From the NCBI RefSeq assembly GCF_021496725.1, contig NZ_CP051215.1:558001-622000 (forward strand): 64,000 nt of DNA, given 5' to 3'. The position numbers were made by a program, and so were the translations under genes. Source of the DNA: Spiroplasma platyhelix PALS-1. GTDB taxonomy: Bacteria; Bacillota_I; Bacilli_A; Mycoplasmatales; VBWQ01. How positions within the stretch are numbered: position 1 is the first letter of the stretch; each line of letters opens with the position of its first letter. Positions 29,608-40,114 of the stretch are shown piece by piece. The notes under the pieces were generated by a model that was not told the DNA's origin, did not search any database, and saw only the letters and a program-made list of their open reading frames with translations.

Positions 29608-29925
29608 ATGAAGACAATAAAATTAAAAAGCAATTGAAGCAAATTTCCAACTTCAGAAAAAGCAATGATTATTTTATTTTTAATTGGATTAGTTTTTTTA
29701 ATTGCTGGAACAATTATGCTGCTTACTGTTAGAGTTAATACTATCTTCAATGGCTTTAATTTAGTTGGTAATATTGGTGTGATTGAAAGTTTAAAATTTT
29801 ATGAATCTAACAATCTTGCTAATTTAATCTTTATGAAAATGGGCATTATTCTAGTGATCTTCTTAATGCCTGTAATTTCAGGAACTAGTATCATTTGATT
29901 CATCATCAATCGTTTATTCTTTTAA
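29608..29925 (+). CDS. Small two-span membrane protein, unknown
   Basis: 105 residues: a basic N-terminus (KTIKLKSNWSKFPTSEKA), a helix at about 20-42 (MIILFLIGLVFLIAGTIMLL), an extracytoplasmic loop with NTIFNGFNLVGNIG, and a second helix at about 78-103. Two TGA codons are Trp. The ATG at 29608 is preceded by GGTG 12 nt away. It converges with pgi on a shared terminator. No family recognised. Confidence 0.7.
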
Positions 29926-29944
29926 AAAATAAAGAAATTATTAT

Positions 29945-29976
29945 AAAAAAATAGCAATTTTACTTGCTATTTTTTT
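29945..29976. terminator. Bidirectional terminator
   Basis: Hairpin AAAAAATAGCAA / TTGCTATTTTTT between the convergent 29608-29925 gene and pgi; the pgi stop codon (29967) lies in the right arm. Confidence 0.85.
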
Positions 29977-31274
29977 CCTAATAATTCAAACATATTCTTT
30001 TTGTAAACTTCAACACCTGGTTGATTAAATGGATTAACTTGCAGTAAACTAGCACTCATTGCACAAGCACGCATAAAGAAGTAAGCTGCAAAACCAAACA
30101 TTTCACTATCCATTGTTTCTCATTGCAACACAATGTTAGGAACATTTCCCAATTGATAGCCACTATGAGCAGCAATCGTTGCTTCACATGCTTTAAGATT
30201 GATATCATGTAAGGAATATTTTGTTAAGTAGTTTATCTTATCTTCATCATCTTCTAACTCAGGAATTGGCACATCATGATTAGGTTTCTTAACTGAGATT
30301 ACAGTTTCAAAGAAAATCTTTGATCCTTCTTGAATGAATTGTCCCATTGAATGTAAGTCAGTTGTGAAAACAACACTTGCTGGAAATAAGGCTTTATTAT
30401 CTTTGCCTTCTGACTCACCAAATAGTTGCTTTCATCACTCGCAAAACATTTGTAGTTGCAATTCATAAGTTGCTAGCACTTCAATACTTTTATTTTTTTC
30501 TTGATATAAATGATAGCGACTAACTGCATATTTATAAGCTGGATTAACTAAAATCTTATCAGTCTTACATTCTTGATAGGCCTTTTGTGCACCAATCAAA
30601 ACTTTTTCTACATCAATCCCTGAAACAAGCATTGGAAAAAGTCCAACTGGTGTTAGCACTGAATATCTGCCACCAATATCATTAGGAATGACAAAAGTTT
30701 GATATCCTTCTTCTTTAGCTAAATCATGTAAGATTCCTTCTGCACTATCTGTAGTAACGATAATACGATTCTTCACAACTTCTTTTGATTTTTTTTGTTT
30801 AATTAATAAATTTCTAAATAAACGAAAAGCAATTGCTGGTTCAGTAGTTGTGCCAGATTTTGAGATGACATTAATTGCAAATTCCTTATTTTCTAAATAA
30901 TCTAACAATTGTGCAGTGTAAGTTGAACTTAAAGTATTACCTGCATAAATAACTTCTACTGGTGATTTTTTATTATAAAACCCTTGAACCATATCAACAG
31001 CTGCTCTTGCTCCTAAGTAAGATCCCCCGATCCCAATAACTAACAAAACATCAACTTCTTTTTGAATTCTTGAAGCAACAGTGTTCATTGTTTGTCAAGC
31101 AGCTTGATAATTTAAATCTCTTTCATATTTTAAAGGCATATCAATTCAACCACAAAATTCATCTTCGTGAATTAAATTAGCATCTAATTTTTGATGAATT
31201 AAAGTTACTTGTTCTTGATACTTTAATAATTCTTCATCTTTAATCTGAGCATTTTTTAAATCAACTTGTATCAT
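29967..31274 (-). CDS. pgi: Glucose-6-phosphate isomerase
   Basis: Interconverts glucose-6-phosphate and fructose-6-phosphate in glycolysis; 435 residues, matching the short Gram-positive type. Visible motifs: [20 protein letters not shown] (phosphate-binding, about residues 75-95), [20 protein letters not shown] (about 143-162), [19 protein letters not shown] (about 202-220), and further [12 protein letters not shown] with active-site His region, and a C-terminal [16 protein letters not shown] (the Gln-Pro-Gly-Val-Glu-x-x-K signature with the catalytic Lys). TGA Trp codons break the raw frame twice. The start at 31274 has GGAGATAG about 12 nt upstream. Single-gene unit with its own terminator. 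Confidence 0.97.
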
Positions 31275-31317
31275 TAATTTTACTATCTCCTTTTTAACAA
31301 ATTATTAATTATTGTAA

Positions 31318-31348
31318 GAAACAGCAACTTTCTATTAGTTGCTGTTTA
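31318..31348 (-). terminator. Probable terminator after S1-domain gene
   Basis: Stem AAACAGCAAC / GTTGCTGTTT with a 9-nt loop, between the S1-domain gene and pgi. On the minus strand it is followed by a weak T-rich stretch (CTTACAAT), so termination may be partial. Confidence 0.55.
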
Positions 31349-31380
31349 TTTAAGAATTTAACTTTATTTATTACTTTACC

Positions 31381-31728
31381 CTAATTTTGTGAATTATTTG
31401 ATTCTAAGTCAAATTCTTTTGTACTCAAACTTAACTTCTTAGTTTTTTCGTGAACTTCAATAACTTTAGCAGTAAAAGGTTTTCCAATTGTAAAGTATTC
31501 AGAAACGTTCTTTACAAACTTAGTAGTAATTCTACTAATGTGTACTAATCCAGTATAACCGTTTCCACAGTCACAAAAAACACCATATTCTTTAAATCCA
31601 GTAGGTGTAACCTCAATTTCTTGATTTACAGAAAAGCTAACTGGTTTTGTGTTGTTTTCTTCAATAACATCAGTCATTGAATTATCTGTTGTATTACCGT
31701 CAACAGAGTTATCGTTATTTTTAATCAT
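31381..31728 (-). CDS. S1-domain RNA-binding protein (GSP13/YugI-like)
   Basis: 115 residues with one S1 RNA-binding domain at about 35-105: VNQEIEVTPTGFKEYGVFCD then TGLVHISRITTKFVKNVSEY and GKPFTAKVIEVHEKTKKLSL. The N-terminal 30 residues are Asn/Thr/Asp-rich and probably disordered. Size and single S1 domain resemble Bacillus YugI/GSP13-type small ribosome-associated regulators. It stands just upstream of pgi on the same strand but with its own hairpin between. The exact family member cannot be fixed. Confidence 0.8.
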   Translation of the reverse strand: MIKNNDNSVDGNTTDNSMTDVIEENNTKPVSFSVNQEIEVTPTGFKEYGVFCDCGNGYTGLVHISRITTKFVKNVSEYFTIGKPFTAKVIEVHEKTKKLSLSTKEFDLESNNSQN

Positions 31729-31895
31729 AATGATTTTTTCCTCTTTCTTTTGATAAAAATATAACTATTAATTATTAAATTAATACTTGATTTTATTATA
31801 CCATCTTATTAATTTTAAAAATATCTAATTTTAAGAATTATTTTTAAATTTAGGATTTAATTTTACTGGCTTGAATAAACTAAATGATTTTTATG

Positions 31896-32456
31896 CTAAC
31901 TATTAGTGATAAGAGCATCAAAAGTAACATCTCAATTATCAACAAAAAAAACATCAAGTTGAATTTCTTGAATTTTATAAGCCAATGCTAATTTTAAAGC
32001 TTTAAAATTAGGAGTGCTTAAAAAACGATCATAATAACCTCGACCGTGACCAAGACGATAATTTTTTTTATTAAAGCCTAATAAAGGCAAAATAATTAAG
32101 TCCAAATCCTTAGTTTCAACAACTTGATTAGTATCTTTAGGCTGATGAATTTCTCATTGATTATCAACTACTAACTCATCAAGACTATTGATGTAATAAA
32201 ATACTAAGTTTTGTTCTGTCATTCTTGGCAAAGCAACTTTTTTCTTATTCTCTAACAAAATTTTAATAATTTTAGTTGTTTCAACTTCATAAGGCAAAGA
32301 AAAATATAAAGCAATTGTGTTAGCTTCATGAAAGTACTTACTATTAATAAATTGTTGCAAAATACTTCCATCTCATTGTTCTTTTTGTTTGCTATCAATA
32401 TTTTTTAAAATTTTTAGATATTGCATTCTTAATTGTTGTTTTATTTCACTACTCAT
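31896..32456 (-). CDS. 5-formyltetrahydrofolate cyclo-ligase
   Basis: Converts 5-formyl-THF to 5,10-methenyl-THF with ATP (YqgN/MTHFS family, also called fthC or ygfA). 186 residues, the family norm. Motifs: IALYFSLPYEVETTKII (about residues 50-66), KKKVALPRM, LDLIILPLLGFNKKNYRLGH (family PxLAFDxxGxRLG) followed by GRGYYDRFL, the signature that binds phosphate. The stop is TAG at 31896. Its ATG overlaps the sufU stop codon by one base (TAATG), so it is translationally coupled to the sufS-sufU genes upstream. Folate one-carbon metabolism role inferred from the family. Confidence 0.92.
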
Positions 32457-32902
32457 TATTTCTTACCTTGCTTAACTAACAAAATCTCATTAATTGATTC
32501 ACTAATAATTAAAGCACATCTAATTCTATTAGGTTGCTTTAAAACATTTTTAAAAGCAAGCAAATCTTCAAGAATATTTTCTTGATATTTTTTTGCTGCT
32601 AGCATATTTTGATAATTTTCATTAATTGTTAGTACTTCAGCAATAGTTTTATTAATAATTAATGAAGCAAAAATGTCAATTGATGCAGTTGAGATTGCGC
32701 AACCTATTCCTTCAAATTTTGCATTAGCAACTACATTTTTATTAAATGTTATCTCAAAATAAAAATCATCAACACATGAATTACTATAATGATGAAAAGT
32801 CAAACTCTCTTTAGTTTTTAATATTCCTTTATTAATTGGGTTACTATAATGATCAACAATTATTTGACGATAGTAATTGTTGTCTTTAATTAAAGAATTC
32901 AT
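32456..32902 (-). CDS. sufU: Iron-sulfur assembly scaffold/sulfur carrier SufU (IscU-like)
   Basis: 148 residues. The three conserved cysteines and aspartate are present: NSCVDDFYFE (Cys-x-Asp, about residues 42-51), GIGCAISTAS (about 65-74) and RIRCALI (about 127-133). In Firmicutes SufU takes the persulfide sulfur from SufS with the help of a zinc ion. It overlaps the sufS end by 17 bp, so both are coupled, and the cyclo-ligase follows with a 1-base overlap. No sufB/C/D are nearby. Mollicutes often keep only this SufS-SufU pair, and a tRNA-thiolation supply role is possible as well as Fe-S assembly. Confidence 0.93.
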   Translation of the reverse strand: MNSLIKDNNYYRQIIVDHYSNPINKGILKTKESLTFHHYSNSCVDDFYFEITFNKNVVANAKFEGIGCAISTASIDIFASLIINKTIAEVLTINENYQNMLAAKKYQENILEDLLAFKNVLKQPNRIRCALIISESINEILLVKQGKK

Positions 32903-34166
32903 TTAAAAAATCACCACCATCGTTAAATCCTTTTTGCAATGCAGCAATCAAATGATCAACATCTTGCTTATTGTTATAAATTGAAAAACTAACTCGCAAA
33001 CTTGAAGCACAATTGATTACTTCAGAAAGTAATTTAGCACAAAAATTACCACTTCTTAAAGCAATTTTTTGATGTCCTAAATAATTAGCAACATCTTCTG
33101 CAGCAACATTAAGAACATTAAATAATAAAATTCCTGATTCTTGATTTTCATTGTAAACAACAACTTTATCACCTAAATGTTTTTTAAATTGCTCAAGAGC
33201 ATATTTTTTTAACTCTCTTTCATATTGAGCAATATTTTCTATGCCTATTTCCCTAACATATTTAATTGCTGCTTGCAATCCAAAAATTCCAGCAAGATTA
33301 GGAGTACCTGCTTCAAAACGATCGGGTGGATCTAATAAAGTAAATTTTCCATCCTTATAAATACGACCATTCATCCCTCCACCTAAAATTAATGGTTGCA
33401 TCAAATCCAATCATTTTGCTTTTGCTCATCAAACAGCTATACCTGTTGGTCCAAATAGTTTATGAGCTGAAAAAGTAAAGAAATCAATATCTCATTGACT
33501 AACATTTGTCATACTATGACTGATTGATTGAGCTCCATCAATTAAAACTAAAACTTTTTCAAATGGTCAGTCTGCTTGTGATTTTTTTTCAATTTTAAAA
33601 TTCTTAACTATCTTTGCTAATTCTCTAACATTATTAATTGTTCCTAATGAATTATTCATACTAGCAAAAGCAACAATACGTGTTTTTTTTGTTAGAATTT
33701 TTTTTAAATTTGTAATTGTGATTAAGCCATCAGTGCTAACATCAATAAATTTTAGTATTATTTTTTTTTCTTGCGCTAAACGATAAAAAGGCAACAACAA
33801 AGAACTGTGCTCACAAGTTGTCAACACAACTTCATCACCTTCTTTTAAATATTGACCTAAACTATAAGCAATTTGATTTAAAGCAAAAGTTGTTGATGGA
33901 CAAAAAATTACTTCATTTTTTTGACTATGAATAAAATCTGCTACATCTTGACGACAACTTTCATAAATATCTTTTGTTTCAATTGCTAAAGGAAAATCAA
34001 GATTATGAGTATTAGTACTATAATTTTGATAGTATTTGTTAACTGCATCAATTACCACTTTCGGTTTCAAACTAGTTGCTGCACTATCAAAAAAGACTAA
34101 GTTACGATTTTTTTTAAAAAAAGGAAATTCAGACTTAATGTCAGAAAAAGTCTTGTTATTATTCAT
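32886..34166 (-). CDS. sufS: Cysteine desulfurase SufS
   Basis: PLP enzyme that removes sulfur from cysteine as a persulfide. 426 residues, complete once TGA codons are read as Trp. N-terminus FPFFKKNRNLVFFDSAATSL (substrate site, about residues 15-33), then LTTCEHSSLLLPF, LIDGAQSISH (PLP pyridine Asp), FTFSAHKLFGPTG (Schiff-base Lys, about 220-232), RFEAGTPNLAGIFG and the late catalytic segment ALRSGNFCAKLL with the persulfide Cys (about 372-383), type-II spacing as in SufS. It is first of the sufS-sufU-cyclo-ligase unit. Confidence 0.95.
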
Positions 34167-34389
34167 AAAACATTGCTCCTACTATTAATTAATAATTTGT
34201 ATATAAAAATTATAATTCATTCTTAAGCTATCATTAATAAAAACTACTAAATTAGAAAAATTTTAAGTTGATACATAAGGAAATTATTTTAACAAAATAA
34301 TCCAAAAATATCAAAAAAGTATCTTCATTAATAATTTTTTTATGTTAATATAATTTAGTAAAATTGTTTTATAACAAAGATTTTTGCGA

Positions 34390-36444
34390 ATGGAAGTGAA
34401 AAAAGTGCGCAATTTACTAGCCTTACTTGCGGCTTTCACATTGTCGACCTCATCAGCAGTTACTGCTGTAGCTTGTGGAACAGCCGACCAAACAACAGTA
34501 GTTATTTTTGATTGAAATGGCGTTATCAACGGTGAACAAAATAAAACAGCCGATGATATGTACAAATTCTTATTAGATAATACTGATACCGGAATTGGAC
34601 AATCTTTATATAAAGATATTGTTGATTATATTAGTCTTTCAATTTTAAAAACTAATTCTACTTTTGCAGAAGACTATGAATTTGCTAAGCAATCAGTAGA
34701 AAATCAAATTAAAAACATTCAAGATTCTTTAAGATCTAAATATGGTCGCAGTTGAGAAACACAATGAAAAAACTTCTTAAAAGATCCAGCACAAGGTGGA
34801 GATGGTGCAACTGGTAGTTACCAACGCTATTTTGATGTGCTCTTAAAAGGTAAAGCAAACACAATCGTAAGCCAATATTATGTTGGTGATAACTATCATA
34901 ACTACGAATACTATAATACTACTGAGATAACTATCTGATTAAATGACATTTATAAATTTGTTCATCCTGGTGGAGAATTAGCTGAATATATAAATACTGG
35001 AACTTATGGCGATAAAGTATGAATCGTAGCTAAAAGTTTTAATCAAACTGATCTAGCACCTTTTGCACTTTTACAAACAGCAATTAGAGAATCTTCAACT
35101 CCAAGTAATATTAAGTTAGCTTTTAAAGTTGCAAAAACTAAAAATGATGAACCAAAGCAACCTGGCGATGATTATTTAGTTGACCCTTCAAGTACAATCC
35201 AAGGTTTATTAAGTAATCAACAAGCAAAAATTGCTCAAGTATGAATGAAAAATCAAGGCCCAATTTGAACTAGACAAATTGTTGTTCCTTTTAAAGATAC
35301 AGAAAAAAATAATGCTTTAAAAGATAAAATCGAACTAAGCAACTTTAATGAAACTGAACTATCAACAGTTATTAAAAATATTAATAATCCTAGCCTTGGT
35401 TTTCAAGGCGCATTAAGAGAACAAATGGATGAAATTAAAAGTGTTACTACTTCTTCAACAACTGGTGACTTAGGATTAGTTACATTAAATAGTGACCCTG
35501 CAAGCATTAAACCTTCTTTTTCATACTACTTATATCGCTACGTAACAAGTGCTCAAGGTGTTGGTCAACAAAGTGCAACAACTCTTCAATATAATTTATC
35601 TGAATACACTGCTGATGCTAACAATTTACAAACACTAATTGATGTGATTGATAGAACTACAACTGAATCAACAGCTACACATACAAGTAACTACAAAGAC
35701 CTAGTCTGAATGAAAGATGCTGATCCAGATACTAATTTACATAGTGGTAGTGATGGAAATAAAGTAGCAGTGTTTATTGATACAGATGGAATCCATTTTG
35801 TTCAAACGCCTGGTATTACTTATAGCTCAACAGTAGAAACAACAACGCCAATACAAGACATAATCACTGACTATACTCAATTACTTTCAGATCCAATTAA
35901 AAGAGAAAATGCGACTTGAGATGATGTTAAAAAATTAGCTGACAGACCTGGCGGACTTACTAATACTCCTTATCTTGATTACTTACAAACACAATACTTA
36001 TTATGAAATACTAAAGGTCTAACAACTTTCTTTGATTTAAATGAAAGTTTAAATAAATTTACCAGTGGTTCAAGTGACATCTCTAGTGACATTTGATGAG
36101 ATTACATTTTGTACTTCAACAACAATATCGACAACATCCATTGAAATGTATCAGTTCTATTAGATGATGATATTAATGCTTCAGATGATCGAATTTACCA
36201 ATTTATTGATTCAATGAAAACATGATTCTCATCAACATACAAAAGACGATGAAGTCTACAACAAGGAATTGTTAGCAACGATACTTTAATAAAAAATATT
36301 ACCGATCTAAATGAAACTTGAGAAGGCAAAGATTATGCTAATGGTCCTGCTGCTCGATTAGACCCAGAAGATATCAAAATTTATTTAAATAATGTTGCTG
36401 CTCAAACTATTTGATATTACGATCCAAATAGTATTCAAAGATAG
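34390..36444 (+). CDS. Lipoprotein, Spiroplasma-like, unknown function
   Basis: 684 residues (679 if GTG 34405 is used, which has GGAAGTGA just upstream). The signal peptide ends at a lipobox with Cys: ALLAAFTLSTSSAVTAVACG, so the mature protein is membrane-anchored through diacylglycerol. No catalytic motif is visible in the mature part, which is rich in Asn, Asp, Thr and Tyr with Trp as TGA. The segment FDWNGVINGEQNKTADDMYK has a faint likeness to the neighbouring lipoprotein's FDFVGVNYSVSAKSQFSSAF, so they may be diverged paralogues. Ends 11 bp before the next lipoprotein, so the two form an operon. Confidence 0.85.
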
Positions 36445-36455
36445 AAGGTGAAATA

Positions 36456-38204
36456 ATGAAAAAAAATAAATTTTTACCACTACTAGCTTCAATCGCCTTA
36501 TTTTCAGGACCAGCAATATTAGTAGCAGCTTGTACTACTGAAATTAGTCGCTATCAAGCAGATCTATCAAATGACCTTCAAGATCGAATTCTTTTTGATT
36601 TCGTTGGTGTAAACTATAGTGTTAGCGCTAAGTCACAATTTAGTAGTGCTTTCAAACAAGGGATGGATTTTATTAAAAAAGAAGTTGAAGGAATTATGGC
36701 TCAACAAGAATTTTATAATTTCTTCCGTGAGAAATTAAATTATTCTGAAGCCGATGCTAACGCAGCCTTCACTAGAATTAAAGATAATCTTGGACTTAAT
36801 CTTTTAGCTGCTGATTATTTTAATACTGTCAACAGTGGCCAAAGTTTTGATCGTAAAGTTTACACTAATAAATTAATTTTCCAAACAAATAACTGACATC
36901 AAATGGGCACAACAAAATTTGACTATAGCAAGAGTCCATTCTACAGTCAAGATAGTCCCGATGGCAACCCTGACTTAGTGAATAATCCAGACGAAGTCTT
37001 TACTTCAACTCATTTATATTCAGACGAAAATTTAGCTAACCCTAAAATTGATGAGCAAATTCAAAGAATTGCTAAACATGCTGATGAAAATTATAATAAA
37101 GAACTTAACTATTTAACTAATGGAAATCCAATCTGAGATAATCCAGGACCAGAAGAACAACTACCACCAACATTAGAAAACAACAATGTTGTTAAATATC
37201 AAAAAAGTTTAGAACGTTTTAAATGATGATTACGTTTTAGATACCAACAATACTACTATTCACAAATTTTGCCACAATTAAATGAAACACTATTTACAAT
37301 GGCAAATATCTTAAATTCAATTTTAAAAATTAATAACAATAGTAATTCTGCTACTATTCAAATTGATAACACAAAGTATGCTGCTCAACTACAAAATTGA
37401 GGTCCAAATTCTGTTTGAAATTCAAACTATAAACTAGTATGAGATTACACTACTAGTATAAGTAATGCTCAAAATCTTGAAAGTGCATGAACTAGTGCTA
37501 CACCTTCATTACCTGAATTAATCACAGGTGGAACAAGTGCAAGTGACCCACTAACTTTAAATCCACTTTTCTTAACTAGATTAGCAGGTAGTGATCAAAA
37601 AATAAAAAATACTGTTGATCCAATCTTAGGACTTAATGCCTATGTTAGCGACACTAGCAGCAAAGATTACAACGGCGCAGTTACAAATACCGATGATAAA
37701 AGTAACAATAAAATCAGTGGATGAAGAATTAACACTAATGATGATACCCACTATTGATCTAAAAATAATCGCGGTAGCTTTGCTTATTCAGCACCAATTT
37801 ATTGAATTGATGTTGTTCAAAATCTTGACTTCAATTACTATAGTTCAACTGATGAATCTCTTACTATCAATAAAGATGAAGATTATGGGAGCTTTATTCA
37901 ATACTGAAATATTGGAGAAAATAGTAAGATTTCAAGTTCTAATTTCTCAAAATACATGCGTGGTCCAGATGTAACAGCAACTAATCCAGACGCTGATCCA
38001 AACTATGAATACTATCAAAATATGAAATGAAATACTTTCTGACAAATGATTTATTTCCTTGCTTCACAAGCAGAAACAAATCCTAATAAAGAAGTTGCAG
38101 CAACTAACTTTACTTTAGCTGCCAAAGTTCTTTATCCAAAATTTATTAGAAAAGAAAATATCTACAATATCGATTTCTGAAACGCAGTGAAGGAATACTA
38201 TTAA
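36456..38204 (+). CDS. Lipoprotein, second of tandem pair
   Basis: 582 residues. Signal peptide KKNKFLPLLASIALFSG to PAILVAAC, with Cys at about residue 26 as the lipidation site. GAAGGTGAAATAATG gives a clear ribosome site. The mature region is polar, Asn/Asp/Ser rich, with many aromatic residues and TGA Trp codons, and begins with a helical stretch containing SDRILFDFVGVNY-like residues. It follows the first lipoprotein by 11 bp and is closed by a terminator. Function unknown; an adhesion or nutrient-binding role is only a guess from the class. Confidence 0.87.
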
Positions 38205-38209
38205 AGCTA

Positions 38210-38238
38210 AAAAGACATGGAACACATGTCTTTTATTT
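38210..38238 (+). terminator. Rho-independent terminator after lipoprotein pair
   Basis: Stem AAAAGACATG / CATGTCTTTT, 5-nt loop, followed by ATTT. Confidence 0.8.
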
Positions 38239-38291
38239 ACTTATAATTAGATTTTTTTTAAATAAGTTATAATTAGAACGAGGTGTAAAAT

Positions 38292-38726
38292 ATGCAAGAA
38301 AAAGCTGATTGCCTTTTTTGTCAAATTATTAAAGATAATCGAGATCTAATCTATCAAGATGAAAACACAGCAGCTTTTCTTGATATCTTCCCGGTAGAAA
38401 AAGCTCATATTCTCGTAGTACCAAAAAACCATTCTGACACCTGAATTGAAACTAGTGAGACAGACATTTGTGCAACTAACATTACTGCACAAAAAATAGC
38501 TAAAAAACTACTGACAATCTTCTCTAATCAAATCAAAGGATTCAATATCATTATCAACAATGGTAAAGCAGCTAACCAAATGGTTTTTCATTTTCATATC
38601 CATGTCATCCCAAAGTTTAATGTTGATCAAGGATTTCAAGTCAAACATATAAAAAATGAAAATGAAATAAAAAATCTATCAGAAACAAGAAAACTACTAC
38701 AAGAAAATTTAAATAGAAAGGAATAA
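38292..38726 (+). CDS. HIT-family nucleotide hydrolase
   Basis: 144-residue histidine-triad protein. N-terminus DCLFCQIIKDNRDLIYQDEN with a Cys pair (CLFC) and the triad HFHIHVIPKF at about residues 103-112, carrying the nucleophilic middle His. HIT proteins of the HinT type cleave adenosine phosphoramidates and related nucleotides. AGGTG upstream of ATG 38292 is a fair ribosome site. It is followed by a small membrane protein gene 7 bp later and precedes yhaM on the other strand; in many Firmicutes hit lies near yhaM as well. Complete. Confidence 0.93.
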
Positions 38727-38733
38727 ATAAATT

Positions 38734-39111
38734 ATGAAATCAGGTACAAAAAATTGATTAAAAAAACAATTTACAATTTCTAAAATATTAATGGCTATCG
38801 GAGCTTTATGAATTATCATCTATGGTATCCTTGTTGCTTCTAAAGTTATCGACAATAAAATTTATGGATGAAATGCTTCTTGACAATTATTGATTTTAAT
38901 TGGTCTATTCTACATTTTAATTCCATTTTCAACAATGCCAGGTTGATGATCAAGAATATGAGCTATTTGCCTTGCTGCACTATCACTTATTATTGTTATT
39001 GGGTTTTTTGTGGGAGAAGGAGTCGACTACAAGTCAGCTTGAACATATCTAAATCCACTGCCTCATATTTTAATGGCCATTGGATCAATCTTCTGAATCC
39101 TTCAAGGTTAG
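38734..39111 (+). CDS. Small polytopic membrane protein after HIT
   Basis: 125 residues with four hydrophobic helices (about 17-36, 48-66, 75-93, 104-123) and a basic start (KSGTKNWLKKQF). Nine Trp are all encoded by TGA, typical of host genes. It starts 7 bp after hit and is transcribed with it. No family recognised. Confidence 0.7.
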
Positions 39112-39120
39112 TTAGAAATA

Positions 39121-39153
39121 AAAAAATGATGAATTAAAATCATCATTTTTTTT
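39121..39153. terminator. Bidirectional terminator
   Basis: Stem AAAAAATGATGA / TCATCATTTTTT between the convergent 38734-39111 gene and yhaM. Confidence 0.85.
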
Positions 39154-40114
39154 ACTTTTTTTTCTTTTCACCTTCATGCTTGTAGAAAATACGACCTTCT
39201 AAAGCTAGTAGACGATTAGTTGCCATTCCAGAGTTAAGCGGTTTCAAAGCATCATCAATAATAGTGATCTTAGCATCTAAATTATCAAGTTGATGGAGAA
39301 TCTCAGCTTCTAAAACCTTTGGTAGCACAGGTGAACCAAACTCATACTTACCATGACTTGCTAGCACTAAATGTTGCAATAAAAGAATAATTGGCTCTTG
39401 CTCGTTAATTTTTAATGTTCGACAAGCTAAACCAATTTGCTCACTGCCCAAAACAATATGTCCTTGCATATTTCCTTGTAAGGTGAAGTTAGTAATCAAC
39501 TGTGAACTTAATTCTCAAATCTTGCCAAAATCATGCATAATCACTCCTGCATAGAGCAAGTCTTGATTAATCTCACGATCATGATAGACCTTGACAATTT
39601 CTTTTGCTGTTTTCAACATTGTTGCTGTGTGTCATAACAATCCACTTCTAACATTATGATGCATTCTAACTGCAGCAGGTCTAGTAGTGAAATCTTTTTC
39701 ATTTTGCTTTAATAAATGTAGAACAACTTTCTTTAAAATTGCATCATCAAAATCTTCAACAGTTTTAAGTAAATCTTTTCATTCTTTTTCAACATTAATT
39801 GGAGCACTGATAACTAAATTTTGATAGTGCTTCTCGGCTTCTTTTCCTGATAGCACTTGATAGTCATTAATTTTTAATTGTAACTCATTATTATAAAGTA
39901 AACTATTAGCACTAATAGTCACAACTTGTCCAGCAACTAATGCTTCGATATCAGTAGCTGAAACATCTCATAACCTTGCATTAATAATTCCTGTATTATC
40001 TTGTAAAATTAAAGTAAGATAGGGATTATTATTACTTGCTACTCCTTGTAAGGCACGTCTAATAATTACTGTTAGTTTTATGTTGGTGGTGTTGGCAATA
40101 ATATCTTTAATCAT
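39152..40114 (-). CDS. yhaM: 3'-5' exoribonuclease YhaM (OB plus HD domain)
   Basis: 320 residues. N-terminal OB-fold (about 1-95) with LTLILQDNTGIINARLWDVS, typical of nucleic-acid-binding OB domains in YhaM/CBF1. Then an HD phosphohydrolase domain: AVRMHHNVRSGLLWHTATML (His residues) and YAGVIMHDFGKIWELS (His-Asp pair), with VLASHGKYEFGSPVLPKVLE later (His for the metal). YhaM degrades single-stranded RNA from the 3' end. The gene begins inside the last 8 bp of the phosphoglucomutase gene, so they are coupled. Ends at a terminator. Confidence 0.92.
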
